The notes beneath the pieces are model-generated. The model was not told the origin of the DNA and made no database searches. It saw nothing but the letters and a program-made list of their open reading frames with translations. From Takakia lepidozioides (lineage: Eukaryota; Streptophyta; Takakiopsida; Takakiales; Takakiaceae), in contig CM060734.1 in the NCBI GenBank assembly GCA_030704615.1, positions 52,716,042 to 52,780,041 of the forward strand: a stretch of 64,000 bases of DNA, in the 5' to 3' direction. Shown here in pieces: positions 11,701 to 22,559 of the stretch. Position numbers and translations under genes: made by a program. Position 1 is the first letter of the stretch, and each line of letters begins with the position of its first letter.

Positions 11701-12355
11701 ATGTTTTCTTGGAAGATGCTAGTGTCTTGCTTCATTCATTGATCTGTGTAGCTACTCAGACCATCCACCATTTCCTGATAGTGGGGTCTACCCGGCATAG
11801 GTAGGAAGTCAGCCCACAATTGCACTTGAGTGAAGGGGTGATTTTTGACTGATTCTGGTGACAATGGATGGAAATCAGAATGCTGTCCTAATTCTGGGTT
11901 TGGGTGGTGGAGCTTCTCCAAAGCTTGAAGATGGAGGTGAATACGAATTTTAATGAGCTTGGTGAAAGGGGCAGCCCTGTGCACAAGTTTCTTCAACATC
12001 TTAAATTTGGACATGTTTGTTTGTTTCTCGTGGTGTGGCTTTGGATGGAGCCCTTGATAAACTTACATGAATATTGTCAAAAGCTAGCGTTAACCCACCA
12101 AGATCCAATCCCACGGTGGATGCTGAAAGTTCATATAGTGAATGTAAGGGTATTGGGGTATGTTGATATTGATTGATGCGGCTTGTGAAAATTGAACATT
12201 GAAATGCAGATCCGCCATTTTTCTTCCAGAATAAAACAAAACACGGGATCTCTGCATGTAACACAACGGGGATGACCCACCCTTTTTTTTTGTGAAAAAT
12301 TGAACGTAGTTCTCAGAATTCGTCGCTAGTAGTGCGGAGCAACGCGAAGCCCTAG
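11323..12355 (+). repeat. Direct repeat copy 2 (PPR 3' end plus 3' flank)
   Basis: It matches 5031-5960 through the end of the PPR coding part and about 650 bases of 3' flank, ending at the shared GAAGC(C/T)CTAG. This copy retains about 120 bases near 11940-12060 absent from the first, while the first retains codons absent here. The two copies therefore decayed independently from a common parent. Confidence 0.8.
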
Positions 12356-12439
12356 TTGTATATTACTGTTTAACATTATATTTGTTTGAAGAATCGTGGA
12401 CTAGCCTTATGGAGTTGGTCGTGGTGTGCAGGTGGTCTC

Positions 12440-12580
12440 GAGCTCAAATCTGCATTGCGATATATACATATTTTCAAAGTTCTCGAAAAATTCAAGACAC
12501 TGTGAGATTTGAACCCACAATAAGAGTCATGACAATTGGTGTCCCTTACCAGTACGCTACCCTCCTAATCATGTTAATCC
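12440..12580 (-). mobile_element. Candidate tRNA-derived SINE
   Basis: On the minus strand an A-box-like TAGCGTACTGGT (12559-12548) is followed about 32 bases later by a B-box-like GGGTTCAAATCTC (12516-12504), the spacing of an internal RNA polymerase III promoter. A T-arm-like stem can be drawn around the B box, but no acceptor stem closes, so it is not a working tRNA. Extent and tail are uncertain. Confidence 0.4.
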
Positions 12581-12609
12581 TTTGCTGTAGACTTATATTT
12601 AACATGTTG

Positions 12610-12665
12610 CTTACCCCCCCTATGTATGTATAATGTTGTACATGGGGGGGGGGGGGTTAAAAATA
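12610..12665. repeat. C-run and G-run
   Basis: A CCCCCCC tract at about 12614 and a run of twelve or so Gs at about 12645 lie within 35 bases. The transposon at 16839-18382 has a similar C run near 18295-18310. Confidence 0.6.
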
Positions 12666-12689
12666 CCCCCTCCTGTGCACGCACGTGGC

Positions 12690-12958
12690 TGGTATAGGTT
12701 GGCTGGGGTGCACCCCCCAGGGTTGTAATAAAATCTCAAGGTCTTGTTTAAAAGTTACTACCCGGCTGATTTTCAAGGTTAAAATCCGGTTCCATGTAGT
12801 AAGCCAAGTTGGCCCCCGCCGGTTCCAGCTTGGGCTAGGTAAGTGGCGAGATGGCCCTCGCCGGTTCTAACTAAAGCAGGGTCCACAAAAATTTGGGTGG
12901 CGGGTCTCAATAGTTTGATACCCTAATTATTGTCAACATATATACCGGCCCAACACTG
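12690..12958 (-). mobile_element. Fragment of a hAT-like non-autonomous element
   Basis: This stretch is the reverse complement, with moderate divergence, of the left end of the element at 16839-18382 and finishes with the same terminal sequence CCAACACTG. The opposite terminus was not found, so it appears truncated or has a divergent second half. Confidence 0.6.
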
Positions 12959-13260
12959 GTTTCAACCATCTTAGACCCAGATTTAATCCCCAGATTGGGT
13001 CGGTACCAAGGTCTGAGCTATTGAAGAGATCCCCAACAAGAAGAACACAAGTTTTACTTCAGTTTACCTTGAAAACTGATGCCGAGCAGAATAGGTGAAA
13101 TGATTATTTAGGCACTTTCAAAAAGAATTTATAGATTAGGCACATGTGATCCATGATTTCCCATGTTTAGGCACCTTTCATCACTTGGAACTCTCTCATT
13201 TCATCCCCTCCCTCTTCTTTTCCAAGACAAACCCTAGGACAAGTCCCGTCCTTTGCAACA

Positions 13261-13692
13261 ATGTTTTTTTTTTTTGTAATGGAGATGGTGTCAGAGAGCA
13301 CAATACACGGTACGGACGCAGATGTGGAGATGGCTAACACTGGAGGAGCTCAGCCTGGGCCAAACTTAGGTCACTGGAGACACTGTGCAGGCATTCTTCG
13401 AGTTTTTGAGTTTCAATTTCAGTGTGAAGCTATGAGAGCCAATTTTATAGAGGCTTTGTTTACAGCCACAGATTCTCAAGTGGAAATGGAAGGGATTCCT
13501 AGTTGCTCCGAGATACCAAACTTCTATCTTGATGTTGATGTGATGGAGTCTAGCATGAGTCGTTGCCTTGGAAATTTGTACATCGAAGACTCAGATATAC
13601 CTAACTTGAATGGTGATCAAGAATTCAATGATGAACATCTACAAGATGTTCGGGACTCATTGAAAGGTCTTATGGAGGTTGTATGGACCTAG
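13261..13692 (+). CDS. Hypothetical protein, 143 residues
   Basis: An ATG-started frame reads a poly-Phe stretch (a T run), then an acidic, otherwise ordinary sequence with LDVDVMESSMSRCLGNLYIE and DVRDSLKGLMEV. A later in-frame ATG at about 13279 would avoid the Phe run. I recognise no domain. It stands alone in AT-rich DNA, with no clear promoter. It could be a short species-specific gene, an exon of a larger gene, or a chance frame. Confidence 0.25.
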   Translation: MFFFFVMEMVSESTIHGTDADVEMANTGGAQPGPNLGHWRHCAGILRVFEFQFQCEAMRANFIEALFTATDSQVEMEGIPSCSEIPNFYLDVDVMESSMSRCLGNLYIEDSDIPNLNGDQEFNDEHLQDVRDSLKGLMEVVWT

Positions 13693-14470
13693 GGAATTGG
13701 CCTATATTTTTTGAATAATTATAACGATTTTTTTTTTTGCTTTCAACAGAATTTATATAGAGTTTAGAGAATTTTATTGAATTATGCACTTTCATGTTGT
13801 TTTTCCAACCTTTTAGGCATAAATATTGAAAAATCACAGATTTGCTTAGGCATTTAAATAAAAAAATAGTTTGTGCCCAATCTGCCGTTCCACTACGGTA
13901 ATAGAGGTTTATAAATTGCAATAATATATATCGCTTTCCTTGTATTTCATTGAAAGTTGCAGCTATGTATTCTGAACCAGCCTGTGTAAATGTTGTACTA
14001 GATGACAATACTATATTTTTGTCATATAACATCATTCTACCATGACTACCATGAGTAGCTATGTATGAATGTTTTGGAGTGTTTAGGAATAGCGCAATAT
14101 TTGAAGACTCCAGCCTAAAATGTGTTTATTTAAGCATAAAATATGTGACATTTGCAAATTATAATCTGCAAAAATATCATTGTTGTATAATGATAGGGAC
14201 CTTGTATTTAGAGATTGTATACGTACATGCAAATTTTTATACATGTTCAATTGGGAATCAACAATTGCCATTTGGCGCAGTCGTTGCATTTCATCCGCAA
14301 CACCATTATCAATGCGAAAAAATTTCATCTGTAAAGTGCTATAAGATATATATATATATATATTTATATCTTTTGATTTGAACAGGGGGAGGCCCTGAAT
14401 TAGTTTATTGAGTTTATTGAGGGGAAAAAAATTAAAACCCCAGATTACACCATGAGGTGCACACACCGTA
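13693..14470. other. AT-rich stretch without recognisable genes
   Basis: Short frames only. An (AT)n run lies at about 14346-14361. No motifs were seen on either strand. Confidence 0.5.
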
Positions 14471-14679
14471 GTCAGTGATGAACAAGCTAACCTCCCAAAG
14501 GGAAAAGAAGACCTAGGGTTACAAGCCCTATGTAGAAGTCACACCCATAGGGGGTTGCTTTGACTGTAGGCAGTCGCTTCTGGACTGGTGAGATCTACAA
14601 GGAATCTGAAACGTGAATGGCTTAGCAGCCGCTAGGAACCTGTCCGAAGCTTATTTGTGTGCATGATCTGTGCACGAAT

Positions 14680-15440
14680 GGATCTCAGTGAAATTTGAGA
14701 CTAGCAGCCGATTTGATGTGGCGCCAATTGATATCCCTATCAAACTCTGGGGATGCCGCCATGGAGGGGTATGTTGCTTTCTCGCCATCGATCTGGCGGT
14801 TGAGCTGCCCCGGCACAGTGGGATGGTGACGAGCTAGTGCAGAGAAGATCGTTTCTTGCCCAAGTGCTGGCGAACTGACCGTGGATAGCTGCCGCTTGTT
14901 AGGGTCTTCTTGCGACATCTGCACAGAGTTTTGCCCAAGCCTTCCTCCCGTCAATCTGCAAATCCCATAATACTCTAGAAAGCAAGGTTGATAAAGTGCA
15001 GGTGGTACCCAAGAGGGTCCAGGCACATCTAACTTTCCAAATGTTCCACAGTGTAGAGCAGCGGAGGTAGTCGTAGACTGGGCAGTTTGAAGCTTTGGTT
15101 TTTGAATTTGAGTCATAGTTGAGAAGCAGATGTACAACTGAGAAGTCTTGGGTATCCCAATGTCTATAAAAGTCTTTAACGATAGGCCAGACTTTTCTGG
15201 GGGCAAGGCAACAGATAAGGCAATGTTCCAAGGTTTCCAACTGCCTGTGGGAGCAACAAGAGCAAAGCAAGGCTTCCTGGAATTGTAGCCACTCTCCCAC
15301 CTTAAGGACTCTGTTGGCTATTTGCCATAGAAAGGCGGACATCTTGGCTGGCCTTGTTTTTTCCCAGATACATGTCCAGATAGATTTCCAGTTCTCCTCC
15401 ACAAACCCGTAAGATTGCCATTTCGAGTTCCATTTGGCAA
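14680..15440 (-). mobile_element. LINE relic: reverse transcriptase zinc-binding (zf-RVT) end
   Basis: Reading on the minus strand gives EENWKSIWTCIWEKTRPAKM, SAFLWQIANRVLKVGEWL, then CSCCSHRQLETLEHCLICC and a C-terminal STLWNIWKVRC. This order, W-x-IW then P-x-K-x-x-x-FLW then a Cys-rich knuckle with E-x-x-x-HC, is the zf-RVT domain that follows the reverse transcriptase in plant L1-type LINEs. No reverse transcriptase lies upstream, so it is 5'-truncated. The frame stays open for about 500 bases, so the insertion is not very old. Confidence 0.75.
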
Positions 15441-15539
15441 AGAGGACGTTTGATGATTTTTAGATGTGAAGGTGATGATAAAGAGAAGGATGATGAGAGG
15501 ACAAGAGGAGTGAGCAGGTGCATGAAAAACAAGTGCAAT

Positions 15540-16830
15540 GGAAGTCAGTTAAAGCAAGTGCAAAGAATAAAAGTAATAGGATTGAGTTATCCGTCCTGAA
15601 AGACTGTTTGTACAGCCACGCCAGAAGCGGTCGCGAAGGCGAGGCAATGAGAGAGACGAAGAGACCGTTGGGGGTCTCTCTCTCTCACCACAAACTGCTC
15701 CTCCGCCGCTCCATCCCCAATCCCCCTACATTCTCTTTGTTACGAATGCAAGATAAAGCAATATATGTTAATCCATGTTTGTTTACTCTGATAGGATCAA
15801 ACGCCAAATAATCCAAAGTCAAACCTTGTTAACGATGAATTGTTCGAGCTGCAACTAACTAAAATGGAAATTGTGTTATGATAATTAAATGAGATGTATT
15901 AGGACCTATTTGAATTTCTTTTGAAATAGGTTCTATGGGAGTCCATAATGGATTTATTTCACTGTTGTATAAGTGATCATGTGTACCTCTTCTATGTGTT
16001 TAATACATGGCCAAATGGCATCTAATAAAGGCTTCATAATATCCTTAAGCCTAAAACGTAATTACCAAAATCTGCTTGGTCATGTACCCTGTTGATTCAA
16101 GGCGGCGCCTCTCCAGCCGTCGATCAGTATTGCATCAACACTCTGCATGTTGCCATCTCCTATGACTTCATCCTGCTCCGTCGCTCATTCATCTGTAACC
16201 TCATCCGTTATCCTTAGTGAAAGCACCCATGTTTCCTCCACCGATGAACTCCTTTCGATGCTGACTGTTCATGAAGCATCCTTCTATGGTCAACTCCATT
16301 CATCCTTACCACGCCTTCATCCGCACTTGCCCTTCACGTATTCATCACTGTTTACCATGCTCCTCCCTCCTAACTTCATCCTACTTCCATCCGCCCATCA
16401 TCCATTTGATAAGTTACCCCTAGGGTTTTATTGGCACTGGTTTTCCCCTTATAATCCCAAATCGACTATAATAATAAAAATACATCTTTTTACAAATTTA
16501 ATCTTGGCCCACCGTTCATCTAATAAATAATTATATTTAATGAAGACAGTTCATGGAATACTTTGGTTTTCATATTGTAAAGGGCTTTATGAAAAAGAGT
16601 GTTATTAGTAACTCGATAAAGTATATAAAACTCAATTTAATGAATGAAAATAATTAAAAACTCTCATTCTAGCTTTTTCAGACTCAAGTCCCTTATCCCA
16701 ATTATGTTGAAAAATCTAGAAAATAATGAGTCCATAACATTACTTTTCATGACTATAACAAAAGCTACGTATTTTTTCAATAAGTCCATCACTTCTAAAG
16801 GTAACAATTTTTGGTGGCAAGTCTTGGAAG
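15540..16830. other. Stretch without recognisable genes
   Basis: A 127-codon frame at 16147-16530 (plus) has low-complexity Ser/Pro/His composition and no domain; I do not consider it a gene. The remainder is AT-rich. Confidence 0.5.
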
Positions 16831-16838
16831 GTAGATAC

Positions 16839-18382
16839 TAGTGTTGGGCGGGTATATATGTTGACATATATACCCGGCCGGGTAATAGTCAGGGTATCAT
16901 TCTATTGAGAGCCGCCACCCAAACTTTTGGTAGACCCGGTTTGAGTTAGAACCAGCAAGGGCCATTTCACCACTTACCTGGACCAAGCTGGAACCAGCGG
17001 GGGCCAACTTGGCTTACTACATAGAACCTGACTTGAACCTTGAAAATCAGCCGGGTAGCAGCTTTTGAACAAGACCTTGAGATTTTATTACAACCTAGCT
17101 GCATTCATGGGTAGTAATTATGCACCCACATTGGTCCGCATTTGAGAGGACTCTTAGTCAAAGGCTTTTGTAAGAAAAACCCAAAACCTTCAAAGCTCAT
17201 ATGGAATTATATTGATAACTGTTGTATGGGACCTGATGGTGTTCCACTTGGGTAATGACATATTGATAACCTGAGAAATTGTTTTTGGGGACCCTTCTAT
17301 TGATAACCTCTAACCGCCACAATTTCCAAACCCCTACATTATATATAACCTAGGGGGATCCACTTCCAAAAATTACCACCTAACGTGCAAAAAATATAGG
17401 GTGTCATTTATTCTCTACAAGTAAAAATTAGAACATTATTGAAAATAATATAGGGTATGAGAATATAGGCGAGAGCATTTAAATGAATATAGGGTAGAGG
17501 TTAAAGGCTCCAATTACATTTTATTTAGAATTACTCATAGGGTGGAGGTATTTTTGAATGACACGTGTCAAGCAGTATATGGATGAGTAGTGTGAAAAGA
17601 AAGGGGCAAAAACCCATTTGTAGTTAGTTTGCTAATTGTTCATTGACCAGAGAAGCATGACCGTGCCTACACTATAAAGTGTGGGTGGAGCTAGGGTTAA
17701 GCTGTTTGATTACTTAGATCTGGCATGATGAATAGGTGTAATTGCGTATGCCATGATGTTCTCCCCTTCCATTCTATTTCTTTTCTCTCTGACAACTGGC
17801 CTTCCTATGCAACTATAAGTGCATCCCTTGCCATATGCCAATGCATAATTTCATAAACAAATATCTAGATGGTTCTTCCCTCTAGCTGTCATCATTGGAA
17901 GTAGAGTGTGTCCCTTGTTAATTCTCATTTAGAAACAGACCCCACATCAGCATTGTTGTGGTGCAACAATACCCTTGATATGGACTTGTTCATTGTTTTG
18001 AGTGTAGTCACAACAAGATATGACATAATGTTACCCCCCCACTACCTTAGCAGAATTCAATAACCCTAAAATGAAGGAATGTAAAACACATTTTTTAGTT
18101 TTTAAAAAAAAAATTATATTAATATAGCATACAAATATTCATGGTTGCTGCTGAAAAAAAAAAAAAAAAGCCTACTCAAAAATATTGTATATTAGAAAAT
18201 AATTATAGGGTGTAGAAAAAACCAAGAAATTAAATTAATACCCCCCAGGAAAATACCCTATTATCTCACGTGTCTACCAAATTGATAAGGAGTGCCCCCC
18301 CCCCCCCCCTATACCGTTTTAAGCAAAAATGCCTTACCCGGACCCTTCAATATGCCCAAATTGTCATACCCGCCCAACACTG
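16839..18382. mobile_element. Non-autonomous hAT-type DNA transposon, 1.54 kb, with 8-bp target duplication
   Basis: The element begins TAGTGTTGGGCGGGTATA and ends TACCCGCCCAACACTG, terminal inverted repeats of about 16 bases with one terminal mismatch. The sequence GTAGATAC occurs directly outside both ends (16831-16838 and 18383-18390), a perfect 8-bp duplication. An 8-bp duplication with (C/T)AGTGTTGG termini is characteristic of the hAT superfamily. No transposase frame is present, so it must be mobilised in trans. The interior is AT-rich with a C run at 18295-18310. A diverged relative lies at 12690-12958. The intact duplication suggests a fairly recent insertion, 125 bases from the KP4-like relic. 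Confidence 0.88.
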
Positions 18383-18514
18383 GTAGATACTATACGTAGA
18401 TAGGTGCAACATTATGAGTCCCTTTTAAACACTGTAGGCTGCAATCACCCCCAAACACTTTTGCTATATTCATTTCACTGTCACCGTGTTCGCTTCAGGA
18501 GATTTGCTTTCCGC

Positions 18515-18740
18515 TTAGCATAGGTCAACGTTATTGGCATTGCCATTATAATTGTAGCCAAAAGCGACCGCATTGACGGTCAGCATCCCGTCGGTAACAT
18601 TGATGTCTTGTGGATAGACAAGTGGAATACTCCCACAGACCTTACAACCGTGATCTGTAAGTTGTTGAATCAAGGTCTTAATCGAGTAGTTAGGAGTGCC
18701 CCGGCGTCGCAAACCTCACTTTCGGCGATTTCATCCTTGA
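18515..18740 (-). pseudogene. Truncated, frame-broken copy of the KP4-like gene
   Basis: About 65 codons on the minus strand match the C-terminal half of the KP4-like protein at 19016-19462 and include the motif HGCKVCGSIPL and MLTVNAV, ending with a stop at 18517-18515. Just upstream (about 18713-18740) the related frame is displaced, and no signal peptide or start is present. The copy faces away from the intact gene, so the pair forms an inverted arrangement separated by about 275 bases. It is probably a non-functional duplicate. Confidence 0.65.
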
Positions 18741-18919
18741 AATAACAACATTTGCGACAAAACAATTTATTTACATATTCTTTGTTTTGTTGTGGATTCG
18801 AATATTTTTTTGTATTTTTAGATCAACAAATTTAGATTTTTAGAAGGTTGTTGAGTCTATGCGGATATCAAAATCCTCCACCGGCAACTTTACTACCAAC
18901 TACTACAACCTGAGCTCAA

Positions 18920-18930
18920 GTATATATATG
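18920..18930 (+). promoter_or_regulatory. TATA box of the KP4-like gene
   Basis: GTATATATATG lies about 86-96 bases before the ATG at 19016, leaving room for a start site near 18955 and a 5' leader of about 60 bases. Placement fits a plant TATA promoter. Confidence 0.5.
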
Positions 18931-19015
18931 TCTCCGCTCGAAGGTTACAATAGAATACATTAGAACACAAGCAATCTCCTCGTCATATTTCTTTGTCTTA
19001 CCATTGTATTTTATC

Positions 19016-19462
19016 ATGACACCACATTCTTTAGTTGTGCCCATTCTCATTCTCATAGCCTTGAGCATTCAAGGCGGTGTTGTGGCAGTCGGAATCAACT
19101 GTAAAGGCAACATATATTGCGGGAGTATGTGGGGCCATGGACAAGTACTAGAAACGTTGGCGAAAATCGTCATCTATATCAACCCCAATCACTTTTACAA
19201 CAATGAGGAACAGATTGCCTGCGGCGATTTTGAAAATCAAAACTTTTGTGTCTTCTGCCAAAGTTTTGATGGCGCTCCCAGCTCCTCAATCAAGGACTTG
19301 ATTCTACAACTTTATATGCACGGTTGCAAGACCTGTGGGAGTATTCCACTTTTCTATCCAAATGACAACAATGTTGCCAACGGTATGCTGACCGTCAACG
19401 CGGTCGAAGACGCCTGCACTTATAATACTTATTATGCTGACAACGCTGGCCTATGCTATTGA
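19016..19462 (+). CDS. KP4 killer-toxin-like secreted protein
   Basis: The 148-residue single-exon protein starts at the first ATG after a TATA box. Residues 1-24 form a signal peptide (hydrophobic VVPILILIALSI core) followed by a mature region of about 124 residues opening GINCKG. KP4-family features are clear: NPNxxYNN then EQIACGDF, the SSSIKDLILQL helix, HGCKTCGSIPLFYP, and GMLTVNAV. Nine cysteines are seen in the mature part, near the ten that form five disulfides in Ustilago virus KP4. KP4 blocks calcium channels of susceptible fungi. Homologues occur in fungi and in mosses, where they are thought to have been acquired horizontally. The job in this plant (defence, development or none) is inference. 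A broken inverted copy lies at 18515-18740 and a hAT element just beyond. Confidence 0.85.
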   Translation: MTPHSLVVPILILIALSIQGGVVAVGINCKGNIYCGSMWGHGQVLETLAKIVIYINPNHFYNNEEQIACGDFENQNFCVFCQSFDGAPSSSIKDLILQLYMHGCKTCGSIPLFYPNDNNVANGMLTVNAVEDACTYNTYYADNAGLCY

Positions 19463-19844
19463 GCGGAAAGCAAACACTACAACACCCCATGGGGTTTCCA
19501 ACCACCGAGGTTTCACCGTCAGTTTCACTATTGATACATTTCACTATCATTTTTACTATATAGTTAAGATTAATTGCTGACAAGACACCAAACTCACTAT
19601 GTAATAGTTACATAGGGTTAATTCCCCCCCCCCTCCTCAAGGGCCTGAATTGTGGGCTGTCGCTCCCAAGTTTCCTTAAAAAAAAAAACAAAAAACGTTG
19701 GAAGTGATATTTATGATATTTCAATAGCTAATTGTAATGGCAAATGTTTCAAAGCAATGTGTACGACAATTCAAATGTATATGAACATTTGGATATTTTG
19801 AACTGAAGACCATCTATGGCTTAAATCATACTTGAGCAGTTCAC

Positions 19845-20340
19845 ACATTCAAAGTGACTTGATTTATAACATTAAGATCGTCTTGGGTTTGAGTTGCTGT
19901 TCGCAGTTTGTTCAGTATATCAATGAATTGGTGGTTTGATTGTCGCATTGCTTGATGCAATTCATAGCATTTTATGCAGTCATGCCAAAAATCAGGCCCT
20001 AGAGCATTTGGACCAATATATATATTTTTGAAAACCCATGTCTCAGCGGTGCTTGATAGAAATCACCACAAATAATGATGTCCAAATTACCAAAAAATAC
20101 GATTATGAATTCGTTTTGCTGATTTCAGCTGTTGATATGCAAAAGCAAGCATTCTACTTCCAACAAGAGATATTTCATCTAGCACCATAAAATGAACTTG
20201 ATCAAAACTAGTTGGTGGTTGAGAGGTAAAGTTTTCATTAACATCTACATTAATAAATTTTTTGTCAATCCAAATTTCAGTATTACTATGTTGAGCCAAT
20301 TCATGTGCTGTTTGATTCTATATCAAACCAATTAGAGTTC
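19845..20340 (-). pseudogene. Relic of a PIF1-like (Helitron-type) helicase
   Basis: On the minus strand, FDQVHFMVLDEISLVGSRML matches the Walker B region of PIF1-family helicases. About 30 residues on, in a stop-bearing and shifted frame, come IIICGDFYQAPP (motif III, usually GDFxQLPPV) and CYELHQAMRQ then FIDILNKLR, which match the L-x-E-x-x-RQ-x-D-x-x-F-x-x-x-LN-x-x-R block. Stops and frameshifts break the frame, and the Walker A half and the C-terminal half are missing. PIF1-like helicases in plant intergenic DNA usually come from Helitrons. No Helitron ends were identified. Confidence 0.65.
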
Positions 20341-21419
20341 TTGGTTGTGCTGCGCTTGGAGGCTCGGGGAGTCTTCCCTGTTTGAGGAGGATGACGAGGA
20401 GTGTGTTGATGGTTTGTGAATCTATCTCTCTTCTGTTCAGTTGTGACAGAATTCAGACGTGCTTTTGCTTGAGTCACTATTCAGAAGAATTTCCAGGAGT
20501 TCCAAAATCTTTGGTCAGTACAAGCAAGGGCCCACGGCCTGAATCTTGTCAACAAAGAAACCCAACTCAGAATTCTATCACCTGCAAGCTATCTACAAAA
20601 GCACGGTACTGGGCTGATCTCCCGGTCCACCCAACCGCCGCCTGCTATCTGTGTATATCATCAGGTTAATTCAAATCTGCCCAAGCCTGTCATGCCATCA
20701 CCTCAACGCCAGCCATCATCTTCGTGAAATCCCTCTGTACTCTTGATATCTGAGAAATCCCTAGCCTTCGATCACCTTCATGCTCACGAGCTTACCTCAA
20801 CCTGCTGCTGTCAGTTTCACGAAACTATAGCAGTCGCCGGTGATTCAGAACTGATTCCAGGTTCAACTTTCGTTCCTGTCACCTAACAGTTTGACTCCAG
20901 CAAGATAATCTCTTGTTCTTTGTAGCTCCATTCTATGGTTCTCTTCATCCACCTCCGCTTCGAGAATAGCCTTCACGATCTGGAAACCATTGATTAAGGT
21001 GTCTTGGTTCCTGATCTGGAGCTTGTGACCTCCATGCGATGTTTCAATGCTTTGTTCATAAACCCAAAGTGCCCCCAGCGGTGGAAACAAGTGATAGATG
21101 TCCGCCTCTTCCATCAAAGCTGAACATGTGTAGATGGTTTGCAACTAAGCCCTGGGTGCTCTTCAAGGTATGCCCCCCAAGAGATTTGTGGTTTGTGCCA
21201 GCAGGTAGTGTCCCTGGATTTTGACTTTTAGCATGATATCAGGGTTGCTATTGGGTAGGCAAGTCCTCACAAAATGCCTTACATCCTCTGTAGTGATCCA
21301 TAGAGACTCAACGGTCTCTAGTCATCCGAGGTAATGAACATAGATGGTGGTTTTCCCTTCATGTAAATGATTGGTGTGACGCATGTTGCTGTTGGTGCTT
21401 CCGTGCTTTCCAAAGCCGA

Positions 21420-22260
21420 GCATCCCTTTAGGTCAAGACCTGGAAAGGAAGTTTGTCTGAGTCAAATTCTTGCGAATGTCGGGTTGTTGGCGATGCCGGT
21501 AACAACCCTGGGAGAGTGAACCATAATAGAGGGCATAGCTTTTTTTGTGCTGATGGTGGTGATCTGTTCTGCACGTTAGCTTTGCTTTTGTCTTTCATCC
21601 CAAGTGGCTCCCCGTGGGAAACGGAGTCCGCTTCCAGGTACATAGGGTCAATGCTGTTTTTTTGAGCTCTAGAGTTTCCTCTATGGTCTGCGAATTGCAG
21701 ATGATCACTGGGAGGAATGGAGGGGATCAAGAGCTCCGAGTGGTTCCTTGCATTCAATAGCTGCCTTGTTGCTGTGGCCAGAGGAAGAAGCATTGTTCTC
21801 CTATTGTTCTGCAACGTTATGAGGTGATTCATGATTCATGATTGGCTGGGTTGCTGGAGATCGCTTCCTCTTGCCCATTGGGCAGTCAACCTTGATGTGC
21901 CCCATTTGGCCCAATTGAAGCATGTGGCTGATGATCAGTCCTCAATTAGGCGAATAGTGTAGTAGTTACCCTTGTCATCAATAGATACATACTACTTAGG
22001 CAGAATACTACATACTTACATACTCAGGCAGAATGTCTTCATTTGGCATGATAAGAACCATTTTAGCAGACCTTGTTTCATGGAGTCTGGATGCTATGGT
22101 TACCCCTGTCGACGCTGAATCTTGCCTAAGGTTTCTTGTGTCCATCTGTGGATCAAATACAGCTAAGCAGCCAAGGTAGAAGCCAAAGAGTTTGGCTATG
22201 CGTGGCAAGTTAACTAGATACTGATCCGGAATGAATGGTAATGAAACAAACCCCAAACCC
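21420..22260 (-). mobile_element. LINE ORF1 relic (DUF4283-like plus zinc knuckle)
   Basis: Minus-strand 22256-22008 reads GFVSLPFIPDQYLVNLPRIA, KLFGFYLGCLAVFD and further residues resembling the DUF4283/RNA-binding part of plant LINE ORF1. About 80 bases further on (21931-21851), GQMGHIKVDCPMGKRKRSP is a CCHC zinc knuckle whose first cysteines are displaced by a frameshift. A tail of about 130 codons (21832-21428) follows. No endonuclease or reverse transcriptase is attached downstream, so only ORF1 survives. Confidence 0.55.
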
Positions 22261-22559
22261 CTTGATTGCCCGGCAGAGGCATGGCGCCTGGCGCAGGTCT
22301 GGGCCCTAGCCTGAATCCACGGCGATGGCAGCTTCGGCTAATGCCATGCAGGGGGGGCTGGAGGGAGTGCAGCCGCGATGGCGGCAGAGCTCGGGGCTCG
22401 AGAAAAACGCCATGAGGAGTGGGCCAAACCTAGGGCATGGGTTTGAGAGGGTTGAGGGTGGAGTGGGCCCCCCATGAAAGCAGGGCCGGGTAGTCAGAGG
22501 AGCTCCCAAACCCCGCGCCCTTCTGGGCTACGGCTCCAAATATCCTAGGCCTGCAGGCT

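Noticed and set aside
12440-12580. Functional tRNA gene
   Set aside because: A and B boxes are present but the acceptor ends do not pair and the anticodon arm is not evident; a SINE is the better reading.
16147-16530. 127-codon Ser/His/Pro-rich plus-strand frame as a secreted peptide gene
   Set aside because: No signal peptide and no recognisable domain.
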